DNA of 11,889 nt from JBOFDP01 sp051647125 (GTDB taxonomy: Bacteria; Bacteroidota; Bacteroidia; Chitinophagales; Chitinophagaceae). The notes under the pieces were generated by a model. It searched no databases and was not told where the DNA came from. It saw only the letters and a list, made by a program, of their open reading frames with translations. This document shows, in pieces, positions 1 through 6,996 of this stretch (its first letter is position 1; each line of letters begins with the position of its first letter). The DNA lies in assembly GCA_051647125.1 (NCBI GenBank), contig JBOFDP010000044.1, forward strand, positions 1 through 11,889, read 5' to 3'. The position numbers were made by a program, and so were the translations under genes.

Positions 1-528
1 GCTTCCGGTGCTAGTCAAAACTTAGATACATGGAAAGCACTGGGAGAATTATATTATAACGTTAAAGGCTTTACCATACTTGCAGGTTTTGAATTTTTAT
101 CAGGTAATAAAACAAATCTTACAGGGAATACCTCTTATGCATTTAATCCTTTTTATGGTACCAACCATAAATTTAATGGATTTATGGATTATTTGTATGT
201 AGGAAGATATATGAATCGTTGTGGATTGTGGGATACTTACTTTACTTTTAGCTATACTACAGAGAAATGAAATATAGGAATTACAGGACATGTATTTTTA
301 GCTGCTACAGGCATAAAAGGGTACTGATAAGCTAAATAGTTATTTAGGTACAGAATTAGACCTTACTGCGGAGTATAAACTAACTAATTGGATAAGTTTT
401 CAGGGAGGATTTTCTACCATGTTTGTCTCCAACACTATGCTACAGGTCAGGTAATTGGTGACCCTAAAAAATTTAACCATTGGGCATTTATAGGCATAGT
501 CGTAAAACCTACTTTTGGAAAGAGTTAA
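1..528 (+). pseudogene. Decayed outer-membrane porin (alginate-export-like), 3' end
   Basis: This is the remnant of a beta-barrel outer-membrane protein whose 5' part lies left of the window. Frame 1 reads a porin-like stretch that includes FNPFYGTNHKFNGFMDYLYV (residues about 48-67 of the visible part), a motif I associate with Bacteroidota alginate-export-type porins. An in-frame TGA at 268-270 interrupts it. At about 316-321, in an AAAAGGG run, the homologous reading moves to another frame, giving GTDKLNSYLGTELDLTAEYK. By about 442 it returns to the first frame and ends in WAFIGIVVKPTFGKS and a TAA at 526-528. One stop plus two compensating frameshifts make a functional protein unlikely. 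The family call rests on recalled motifs, not a search. The alternating aromatic and polar residues fit beta strands. Sequencing error could explain the homopolymer shift but hardly all three lesions. Confidence 0.7.
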
Positions 529-630
529 ATTTACTATCAAGCAAAAGCATCTTCATATAGAAGTGAATTTTCTTAATAGTATTAATATTATCTAGCAAAT
601 ATTGGATAGAGAAATCTTATTGAAAAAGGT

Positions 631-638
631 TATCTTTG
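631..638 (+). promoter_or_regulatory. Putative -7 promoter element for aroQ
   Basis: The octamer TATCTTTG fits the Bacteroidota -7 consensus TAnnTTTG. It would place the transcription start at about 643-646, leaving a leader of some 18 bases before the ATG at 663. No TTG-type -33 element lies at the usual 19-21 base spacing. The box overlaps a possible TTG start at 636, which argues against translation starting there. Confidence 0.45.
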
Positions 639-662
639 CAAGGCGAACATATTTTTTTCTTT

Positions 663-1088
663 ATGAATATACATATAGTGAATGGTCCTAACCTTAATTT
701 ATTGGGCAAAAGAGAACCTGATATTTATGGGAAAGTTTCGTTTAAAGAATATTTTGATACTTTAAAAAAGAAGTACACTTCTACACATCTTAGTTATTTT
801 CAGAGTAATGAAGAGGGGAAATTATTGGATTATATTCAACAAATAGGATTTGATTCGGATGGCATTATTCTCAATGCGGCTGCTTATACGCATACTTCTT
901 TTGCTCTTAGAGATGCTATATCCGCAATTTCTACACCTGTAGTAGAGGTTCATATTTCTAATATTTATAGCAGAGAAGTTTTTAGACAACAATCTTACAT
1001 TTCTGCTGTGTGTAAAGGATCTATTTGTGGTTTTGGATTGGTAGGCTATGAAATGGCATTATCCTTTTTTATAGAGTATAAGAAATAA
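663..1088 (+). CDS. aroQ: 3-dehydroquinate dehydratase, type II
   Basis: Cytosolic enzyme converting 3-dehydroquinate to 3-dehydroshikimate, step three of the shikimate pathway to aromatic amino acids and chorismate. The 141-residue length is normal for the dodecameric type II family. Numbered from this ATG, the conserved features are GPNLNLLGKREPDIYG (8-23) with catalytic Arg17 and Tyr22 on the flexible lid, QSNEEGKLLDYI (47-58), NAAAYTHTS (71-79) with Asn71 and His77, EVHISN (95-100) with His97, and Arg104 in SRE. All expected active-site residues are present. The frame is open back to a TTG at 636, but ATG 663 is preferred: homologues begin just before the IVNGPNLN motif, and the earlier start overlaps the promoter box. 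No Shine-Dalgarno sequence is visible. The last codons and the stop lie inside a long hairpin. The gene stands alone between a pseudogene and bshA, which has its own promoter box. Confidence 0.95.
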   Translation: MNIHIVNGPNLNLLGKREPDIYGKVSFKEYFDTLKKKYTSTHLSYFQSNEEGKLLDYIQQIGFDSDGIILNAAAYTHTSFALRDAISAISTPVVEVHISNIYSREVFRQQSYISAVCKGSICGFGLVGYEMALSFFIEYKK

Positions 1089-1127
1089 TTTATCTATAAT
1101 ATTTTATTATAGATAAATTATTTCTTA
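1079..1127 (+). terminator. Perfect 23-bp-stem hairpin spanning the aroQ stop codon
   Basis: Bases 1079-1101 are exactly complementary to 1105-1127, with a TTT loop at 1102-1104. The left arm begins in the last aroQ codons and contains its TAA stop. The stem is almost all A-T, with two G-C pairs. A pyrimidine-rich stretch follows (1132-1148, mostly C and T). The most likely role is transcription termination or 3'-end protection of the aroQ mRNA. It is not a classic GC-rich intrinsic terminator, so the function is inferred. Confidence 0.65.
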
Positions 1128-1205
1128 GTAACTCCTTTCTTTTTTCTCTGTTATATCTTTAAGTGATATTATTCCAATAGATAGGTTTTAGTTTAAATTT
1201 TATGT

Positions 1206-1213
1206 TAACTTTG
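1206..1213 (+). promoter_or_regulatory. Putative -7 promoter element for bshA
   Basis: TAACTTTG matches TAnnTTTG exactly and ends only 7 bases before the bshA ATG at 1221. At usual spacing, transcription would start at about 1218-1221, making the mRNA leaderless or nearly so. A clear -33 TTG is not seen. The same octamer occurs upstream of the Gly/Tyr/Asn-rich gene on the other strand (11064-11057). Confidence 0.5.
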
Positions 1214-1220
1214 TAACATT

Positions 1221-2357
1221 ATGAGTTTAAAAATAGGAATGGTATGTTATCCTACCTTTGGAGGTAGTGGTATAGTGGCAACAGAGTTGGGTAAAGCTTT
1301 GGCCCAAAAAGGCTATGAAATACATTTTATAACCTATGAAAGACCTGTAAGATTATCTAACTTTTGTCCTAATATCTTTTTTCATGAAGTTTCTGTACTC
1401 AATTATCCATTGTTTGAGTATGTGCCTTATGAGAGTGCTTTGGCAAATAAGATTGTGGATGTGGCTCAAAATAATAAATTAGATATTTTACATGTTCATT
1501 ATGCTGTTCCTCATGCTATGGTCGCTTTTTTAGTAAAACAAATATTATATACCAAAAACTATCATTTACCTACTATCACCACATTACATGGTACAGATAT
1601 TACTTTAGTAGGGAAAGATAATAGTTATTTAGATACTTTAAATTTTGCATTAAATCAAAGTGATTTTATTACATCTGTATCATATAATTTGAGAGAGGAA
1701 TCTTATAAAAATTTTATTATAAAAAAAGATATAGAGGTAATATATAATTTTATTAACAATAAAGATTTTGATGTTCCTTTTAACCAAAATTTATATCATC
1801 AATTTGCTCCTAATAAAGAAAAAATTTTAATACATTTATCTAATTTTCGCCCTATAAAACGAGTTTTAGATGTAATAAAAATTTTTCAACAAACAAGGCA
1901 AAAAATAGCCTGTAAATTACTTATGGTGGGAGATGGTCCGGATAGACATTTAGCAGAAGAATATTGCCGTAATCATGGTTTTTTTCAAGATGTAATTTTT
2001 TTAGGAAAGTGGGAAGACATAGAAGAGGTACTGACTATATCAGATATTTTTCTCTTAACTTCCGAATATGAAAGTTTTGGATTAGTAGCACTAGAGGCAA
2101 TGGCTGCAGGTGTACCCACTGTAGGTTCTTTGGTGGGAGGTATTCCGGAGGTAGTAATTCATGGAGAAACAGGTTTTTTATTTCCTGTAGGAGATGTTGA
2201 TAATATGGCACATAAGGCTATTGAGATATTAAGTAATAAGGAACTATACTACCAAATGAAATCAAATGCGAGAAAACATGCTTTATCCTTTGATGTTACT
2301 TATATACTACAGCGTTATGAAAATTTGTATTATAAAGCAAGGGCTAGTATTTTATAG
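1221..2357 (+). CDS. bshA: N-acetyl-alpha-D-glucosaminyl L-malate synthase (bacillithiol biosynthesis)
   Basis: Retaining GT-B glycosyltransferase of family GT4 that transfers GlcNAc from UDP-GlcNAc to L-malate, the first step to the low-molecular-weight thiol bacillithiol. The 378-residue length fits the family. The N-terminal acceptor domain starts KIGMVCYPTFGGSGIVATEL (4-23) with the GGSG loop that binds the sugar-nucleotide phosphates. HVHYAVPHA (91-99) and TLHGTDITLVG (121-131) follow and are typical of BshA. The C-terminal donor domain has SNFRPIKR (207-214), GDGPD (237-241) and the EX7E motif in ESFGLVALE (284-292), followed by GGIPEVV and a C-terminal helix. BshA is distinguished from other GT4 enzymes by the CYPTFGGSG start and the HGTDITLVG segment. 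The partner genes bshB and bshC are not in the window; in Bacteroidota they are often unlinked. Translation may start on a nearly leaderless transcript. Confidence 0.93.
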   Translation: MSLKIGMVCYPTFGGSGIVATELGKALAQKGYEIHFITYERPVRLSNFCPNIFFHEVSVLNYPLFEYVPYESALANKIVDVAQNNKLDILHVHYAVPHAMVAFLVKQILYTKNYHLPTITTLHGTDITLVGKDNSYLDTLNFALNQSDFITSVSYNLREESYKNFIIKKDIEVIYNFINNKDFDVPFNQNLYHQFAPNKEKILIHLSNFRPIKRVLDVIKIFQQTRQKIACKLLMVGDGPDRHLAEEYCRNHGFFQDVIFLGKWEDIEEVLTISDIFLLTSEYESFGLVALEAMAAGVPTVGSLVGGIPEVVIHGETGFLFPVGDVDNMAHKAIEILSNKELYYQMKSNARKHALSFDVTYILQRYENLYYKARASIL

Positions 2358-2500
2358 AAGGATTAAATCATTCTCTATTAAAATTTTATTCTTTTAAAGA
2401 TCTAAAAATCTGTCAGAATATCAATTTTTATTAAAAGCTACTTGTGTTTTATTATAATTTTTATATAGTTTGTATAGAACAATTAAAAATTATTCTTTTT

Positions 2501-3309
2501 ATGAAAACTTTAGTAGAATTTATTAATCAATAACAAGCTTATTTCGGAGATTTTACCAGATTAATTAATCATATTAATAGCGCTGCTAAATTTGTTAATA
2601 GAGAAATTAATAAGGCTGGGTAAGTTGATATTATTCGAGATGTAGGTAGTGTAAATATTCACGGAGAATCTCAAAAAAAGTTAGATGTATTTGCTAACCA
2701 ACATTTTATAAATTCCTTAATGAAGGGAGGGTACAATATTGCCCTCCCTGCTGAGAAAAATGATGAAATGATAGTTTTATAAAGATAATTTTTCAAAACA
2801 AGGAAATATGTGGTAGCAATAGATCCATTCGATGCTTCTTATAATATTAATGTGAATGTATCGGGAGGTACTATTTTTTCCGTATATCGTCGTATATCTT
2901 CTATTGGAGAGAAAGGTACATTGAAAGATATGTTAGAAGTAGGCAATCATTTAGTAGCAGTAGGGTATATTATTTATGTCTCTTCTATGATTATGGTGTA
3001 TGCCACCAAAAGAGGGGTGAAGGGATTTGCTTATGACCCTTCATTACATTAGGCTTATTAGTGACAGATTTTCATCGAAATTTGATAAAAGGAAGTATTG
3101 ATGTTTATCCAAGGTACTAGCAAAAATTCTGATGTAAAATTGAGATTTTTATCTGAATCCAATTCTATGGCTTTTATAGCAGAACAGGCGGGGATGGCGG
3201 CCGACGGTCTCAATTATATTTTAGATATTATGCCTACTTAGTTGCATCAAAGAACCCCTTTATTTGTGGGTTCTAAAAATAGGGTAAAAAAGTTTCTAAA
3301 TTTATATTG
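2501..3309 (+). pseudogene. fbp: Fructose-1,6-bisphosphatase class I, degraded
   Basis: Remnant of the gluconeogenic enzyme that hydrolyses fructose-1,6-bisphosphate. One frame from ATG 2501 carries recognisable class I pieces: AAKFVNREINKAG, QKKLDVFAN, KYVVAIDPFDASYNINVNVS, GTIFSVYRR, GTLKDMLEVGN and GFAYDPSL. In-frame stops lie at 2531, 2621, 2780, 2786 and 3050. After DPSL the homology jumps directly to GLLVTDFHRNLIKG in another frame (3052-3111). This skips the usual segment of roughly 55-65 residues, so an internal deletion is inferred. From 3113 the original frame resumes with RFLSESNSMAFIAEQAG, then a TAG at 3239 where homologues have Glu, then LHQRTPLFVGSKNRVKK. The metal-site motif, normally DPLDGSSNID, has become DPFDASYNIN. 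Multiple stops, a deletion and motif erosion make it clearly dead. The right boundary is approximate because no terminal stop is recognisable. The open stretch 2810-3052 should not be annotated as a separate gene. Confidence 0.9.
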
Positions 3310-3345
3310 CAATATAAGTAGTTTAAGAAAATTCTTTTTTATTTG

Positions 3346-3353
3346 TAAATTTG
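3346..3353 (+). promoter_or_regulatory. Putative -7 promoter element for trmB
   Basis: TAAATTTG fits TAnnTTTG, 27 bases before the trmB ATG, predicting a leader of about 20 bases. No convincing -33 element is seen. It lies just downstream of the fbp remnant and could drive trmB, rsh and the hydrolase gene as one unit. Confidence 0.4.
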
Positions 3354-3380
3354 ACCTTTATTATTGTTTAATATATTAAT

Positions 3381-4022
3381 ATGGGGCATAAAAAATTAAT
3401 TCGCTTTGCAGAGTTGGATATGTTGCCAAATGTATTGCAAAAGCCTGAGGCTGTGGCAGGTACATGGCATACCCTTTTTGGGAATAAAAACCCTATTACA
3501 TTAGAACTAGCATGTGGTAAAGGAGAATATACTATTGCTTTGGCAAAAAAATATCCCAATAGAAATTTTATAGGTATAGATATTAAAGGAAATAGAATTT
3601 GGGTAGGGGCGAAGAAAGCATTGCAAGAGAATTTAAAAAATGTTTTTTTTCTACGTTGTACTATAGAGCAATTGGATAATTATTTTTTGCCTAAAGAAGT
3701 AAGTGAAATTTGGATTACGTTTCCAGATCCCCAACTAAGAAAATCAAGAGCTAAAAAAAGGCTTACACATCATCGATTTCTAATATTGTATAAAAAAATT
3801 ATATCCACAAAAGGAATAATTCACATAAAAACAGATTCTCCTCTTTTATATGCATTTAGTGTAGAAAGTTTATCCTTATTTCATGCCCATATCATACATT
3901 CTTATGACGATGCTTATAAACAAATTCATTTACCTGAAGAAGTCTATATACCTACTTATTATGAGAGTTTAGATATAGCACAAAGTAAGCATATTCATTA
4001 TATTCAATTTCAGCTATCTTGA
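3381..4022 (+). CDS. trmB: tRNA (guanine-N7-)-methyltransferase
   Basis: SAM-dependent enzyme that makes 7-methylguanosine at position 46 in the variable loop of tRNAs. It is a Rossmann-fold class I methyltransferase of 213 residues, normal for the Bacteroidota form. Visible motifs are LELACGKGEYT (41-51, SAM-binding loop), FIGIDIKGNRI (63-73, with the acidic residue that holds the SAM ribose), the family signature FPDPQLRKSRAKKRL (114-128) containing the catalytic Asp, KTD (150-152), and the C-terminal TYYE (192-195) matching the conserved T-x-[FY]-E of TrmB. The start ATG follows AT-rich sequence without a Shine-Dalgarno site; no earlier ATG fits the family start. It ends in TGA, 76 bases before rsh on the same strand. 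Confidence 0.95.
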   Translation: MGHKKLIRFAELDMLPNVLQKPEAVAGTWHTLFGNKNPITLELACGKGEYTIALAKKYPNRNFIGIDIKGNRIWVGAKKALQENLKNVFFLRCTIEQLDNYFLPKEVSEIWITFPDPQLRKSRAKKRLTHHRFLILYKKIISTKGIIHIKTDSPLLYAFSVESLSLFHAHIIHSYDDAYKQIHLPEEVYIPTYYESLDIAQSKHIHYIQFQLS

Positions 4023-4051
4023 TTTGCAAAATAGATTTAAAAATAATGGTT

Positions 4052-4059
4052 TATTTTTG
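4052..4059 (+). promoter_or_regulatory. Possible -7 promoter element for rsh
   Basis: TATTTTTG matches TAnnTTTG, 39 bases before the rsh ATG. A TTTG at 4023-4026 is about 25 bases upstream, longer than the usual -33 to -7 spacing. In such T-rich DNA the match could be chance, and rsh may instead be read from the trmB promoter. Confidence 0.3.
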
Positions 4060-4098
4060 AAAAAAATATAACTAAGTATAATTTTTAAAGATATAAAA

Positions 4099-6312
4099 AT
4101 GTTTATGGAAAAGCCTAAGCATAACTACTATACAATGACTTCGGAAGAGGAGGTAAAGCTTATTTTGCAAGAATATAAAGATTTAATCAAAGTTTTAGAA
4201 AAAGGGGACTCGCAGAAGGAGGATTTTGTTTTGGTAAAAAAAGCTTTTAAAATGGCTTCAGAATCTCATAAAAACATGCGTCGAAAATCTGGAGATCCGT
4301 ATATTCTGCATCCTATAGCAGTAGCTAAAATATGTGTTGAAGAAATTGGACTGGGGAGACGTTCTTGTATTGCGGCGTTGTTGCATGATGTGGTAGAAGA
4401 TACAGATATTACTTTGCAAGATATACGTAGAGAGTTTGGAGAAGAAATGGCTAGTATGGTAGATAGCCTTACAAAAATAGGTATAGCTGTAGATAGTAAT
4501 CTTTCTCAGCAATCTGAAAATTTTAAACGTATTCTTTTTTCTCTTACTAAAGATCCTCGTGTTATTTTTATAAAAATTGCAGATAGGTTACATAATATGC
4601 GTACTCTTCCTAGTATGAAGCACGATAATCAATTAAAAACAAGTTCCGAAACAGTATTTTTTTATGTCCCATTAGCAAATCGTTTAGGGTTGTATAGTAT
4701 AAAAACAGAGCTTGAAGATCTTTCTATGAAGTATCTTCAACCAGGACACTATAAAGAAATAGCAAATAAATTATCTATAAAAAAAGAACAACGTGTAGCT
4801 TTTCTTGCCGCATTTATTACAGAAATAAAAGATATTCTCAAAAAATCTACAATAGAAGCTGAAGTTATAGGTCGTCCTAAAAGTATAGCTTCTATTTGGA
4901 ATAAAATGCAACGTAAAGGGGTCTATTTTGAAGAAATTTATGATTTGTCAGCAGTTCGTATTATCTTACCTTATAAAGGAGGTGTACTTAAAGAAAAGGA
5001 GCTTTGTTGGAAGGTATATAATGTAATTTCTAATAAATTTCAAAGTATTCCCCATAGGTTAAGAGATTTTCTAAATCATCCAAAGCTAAATGGCTATCAA
5101 GCTTTGCATCTTACCATATTGTCTTCTGATAATAAGTTAGTAGAAATACAAATACGTACTGCTCGTATGGATGAGATTAATGAACGTGGATTGGCGGCAC
5201 ATTGGAAATACAAAGAAGGAATAGGGCAGGAAGATCAGTTTGATAAATGGTTTCAGCAGATTGCCGAAATGCTTAATACGCAAGAGGATACTGATACATT
5301 TAATTTTTTAGAAGAATTTACTAGCAATCTTTGTACTGAAGAAATCATTGTGTATACACCTAAAGGCGATATCAAAACATTACCTAAAGATGCAAGTGTT
5401 TTGGATTTTGCATTTGAAATACATAGTGATTTAGCAAAACAATGTATAGGGGCCAAAGTGAATCATCAACTAGTATCTTTTGAACATAAGCTTAATACAG
5501 GAGATCAAGTACAAATACTCACTAGTAACAAACAAAAACCTACAGAAGATTGGTTAAAATATGTGGTTAGTAGCAGGGCTATTAATAGTTTAAAATATCT
5601 TCTTAGAGAAGATAGAAAACAACAAATCATAGAAGGACAGAAGGAATTACAACAAGCTTTTTATCTTATAGGAGCAAATCATACTTATGAAAATATTAAA
5701 CGTGCAGTAAGGTATTTAAAGCTAGCTAATGGGGAGGAATTATATTATAAATTGGCTATTGGGCAAATTGACCTTTCTCAAGTAATGTCTTTGCCTGTGT
5801 ATGAAGGTAATATTCGTTTTCAAGCTAAAAAATTTTTACAAAAAATTACTTCTCTTATAAGTATTCCTTCTAATGTGAAAGAAATTATTTTAGAAGAAGA
5901 TACGCTATATAGCGTAGGTACTTGTTGTAAACCTATTCAAGGAGATGATGTCTTTGCAGTACAAACTGAAGGGGGGTTGGTATTACATACTTATACTTGT
6001 AAGCATGCTACCAAATTGTTTGCCAACTATGCAAATAAAATTATTCGTGTTAAATGGGGATCTTCTGATAAAAGTATTGTTTATGAAGTAACATTAAGTT
6101 TATCGGGAGTGGATAATATGGGATTGATCAATAAACTGACTCAGATTATTTCAGAGGAGATGAAAGTAGATATAAAATTAGTACATATAGAATCTAAAGA
6201 TGTATTTTTTCAAGGATATGTAAAAGTACTAATTCATAATAGACAAGAACTTAATCAATTACAAGATAAGCTTTCAAATATAGAAGGTATTAAACAAATT
6301 GATAGAGAATAA
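4099..6312 (+). CDS. rsh: RelA/SpoT-family (p)ppGpp synthetase/hydrolase, bifunctional
   Basis: Makes and degrades the alarmone (p)ppGpp, controlling the stringent response. All domains of a long RSH protein are present in 737 residues. The N-terminal HD hydrolase has ESHKN (His57), LLHDVVEDT (His96, Asp97) and ADRLHNMRT (Asp162), so hydrolase residues are intact. The synthetase domain has GRPKSIASIWNKM (258-270), YDLSAVR (281-287), RLRD (320-323), GYQALH (332-337) and VEIQIRT (348-354, catalytic Glu349), followed by AAHWKYK. RLRD replaces the RFKD of Gram-positive Rel and is usual in Bacteroidota as I recall. A TGS domain (about 414-476), a helical region, a zinc-finger-like segment with CC at 609-610, His630 and Cys634, and a C-terminal ACT domain (about 662-737) follow. 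Translation may start at ATG 4099 or two codons later at Met3. It is followed after 27 bases by the hydrolase gene, a probable co-transcript. Keeping a complete RSH is notable beside decaying genes. Confidence 0.95.
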   Translation: MFMEKPKHNYYTMTSEEEVKLILQEYKDLIKVLEKGDSQKEDFVLVKKAFKMASESHKNMRRKSGDPYILHPIAVAKICVEEIGLGRRSCIAALLHDVVEDTDITLQDIRREFGEEMASMVDSLTKIGIAVDSNLSQQSENFKRILFSLTKDPRVIFIKIADRLHNMRTLPSMKHDNQLKTSSETVFFYVPLANRLGLYSIKTELEDLSMKYLQPGHYKEIANKLSIKKEQRVAFLAAFITEIKDILKKSTIEAEVIGRPKSIASIWNKMQRKGVYFEEIYDLSAVRIILPYKGGVLKEKELCWKVYNVISNKFQSIPHRLRDFLNHPKLNGYQALHLTILSSDNKLVEIQIRTARMDEINERGLAAHWKYKEGIGQEDQFDKWFQQIAEMLNTQEDTDTFNFLEEFTSNLCTEEIIVYTPKGDIKTLPKDASVLDFAFEIHSDLAKQCIGAKVNHQLVSFEHKLNTGDQVQILTSNKQKPTEDWLKYVVSSRAINSLKYLLREDRKQQIIEGQKELQQAFYLIGANHTYENIKRAVRYLKLANGEELYYKLAIGQIDLSQVMSLPVYEGNIRFQAKKFLQKITSLISIPSNVKEIILEEDTLYSVGTCCKPIQGDDVFAVQTEGGLVLHTYTCKHATKLFANYANKIIRVKWGSSDKSIVYEVTLSLSGVDNMGLINKLTQIISEEMKVDIKLVHIESKDVFFQGYVKVLIHNRQELNQLQDKLSNIEGIKQIDRE

Positions 6313-6339
6313 TAAATAATTATATAAATTTTTTAATTT

Positions 6340-6996
6340 ATGCCTTTTCATATTCAAACTTTCGTTACACCTCCATTTTATGAAAATACTTATCTTTTAT
6401 ATAATGATGAGAAAATAGCTGTACTTATTGATCCAGGATGTATTTTAGAGGAGGAGAGAAATGCCATATTACAGTTTATTGAGAAACATACATTGAAACT
6501 TCAATATATTTGGCTTACACATGCTCATTTAGATCATATATTTGGGTTACGTTTTTTCTCTGAATATTTTAATTTAAAGCCTTATCTCCACGAGCAAGAT
6601 ATACCTACTTTTGACTATGCTTATGTTATGGCACAGGAAATGAATATACCTTTAGAAAAATATAATGGCGAATTTCATATTTTAAATGAAGAGATTACCT
6701 TTTTTGAAGAAAAAGAATTGATACAAATAATACATTTACCGGGTCATTCCCCAGGTGGTGTAGGATTTTATAATAAACAACAACACTTTATTTTTTCTGG
6801 AGATACATTATTTCATCACAGCATAGGACGAACTGATTTGAAGTATGCAAATTATACCATCTTAGAAAACTCAATTCAACAAAAACTATACAAACTACCT
6901 GATAATACCATTGTATATTGTGGACATAATAACCACACTCACATTGGAGAGGAAAAAAAGAATAATCCTTTTATAAAAGCAATTGTATTAAATTAG
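6340..6996 (+). CDS. Metallo-beta-lactamase-fold hydrolase (glyoxalase II-like)
   Basis: Small cytosolic binuclear-metal hydrolase of 218 residues. The metal-binding motif THAHLDH (60-66, HxHxDH) is intact, with further ligands His136 in HLPGHSPGG, Asp155 in FSGDTLF and His196 in YCGHNNHTHIGEE. GRTDL (163-167) and a final EEKKNNPF (204-211) match the compact glyoxalase II-like (YcbL-type) subgroup, which lacks the C-terminal helical glutathione-binding domain of full hydroxyacylglutathione hydrolases. The likely activity is thioester or related hydrolysis, and the substrate is unknown. Because bshA is nearby, a role in bacillithiol-linked aldehyde detoxification is possible but only an inference. 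The usual GHGPxTTIGEEK segment reads GHNNHTHIGEEK here. It probably shares a transcript with rsh (27-base gap). Its last nine bases overlap the end of the convergent gene at 6988-7332. Confidence 0.88.
   Translation: MPFHIQTFVTPPFYENTYLLYNDEKIAVLIDPGCILEEERNAILQFIEKHTLKLQYIWLTHAHLDHIFGLRFFSEYFNLKPYLHEQDIPTFDYAYVMAQEMNIPLEKYNGEFHILNEEITFFEEKELIQIIHLPGHSPGGVGFYNKQQHFIFSGDTLFHHSIGRTDLKYANYTILENSIQQKLYKLPDNTIVYCGHNNHTHIGEEKKNNPFIKAIVLN

Noticed and set aside
268..270. TGA read as tryptophan (alternative code) instead of a stop in the porin remnant
   Set aside because: The gene also needs two frameshifts to be read, intact genes here contain no in-frame TGA, and trmB ends at a TGA in the expected place.
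636..662. Upstream TTG start for aroQ
   Set aside because: It adds nine residues not expected in the family and overlaps the TATCTTTG promoter box.
2358..2500. Promoter or terminator between bshA and the fbp remnant
   Set aside because: Only a near-match (ATAGTTTG at 2465-2472) and weak A-T inverted pieces are present; nothing stands out from background.
2810..3052. An 80-residue open frame that could be called a small gene starting at GTG
   Set aside because: It is in the same frame as, and homologous to the middle of, fructose-1,6-bisphosphatase; it is a fragment of the pseudogene between in-frame stops.
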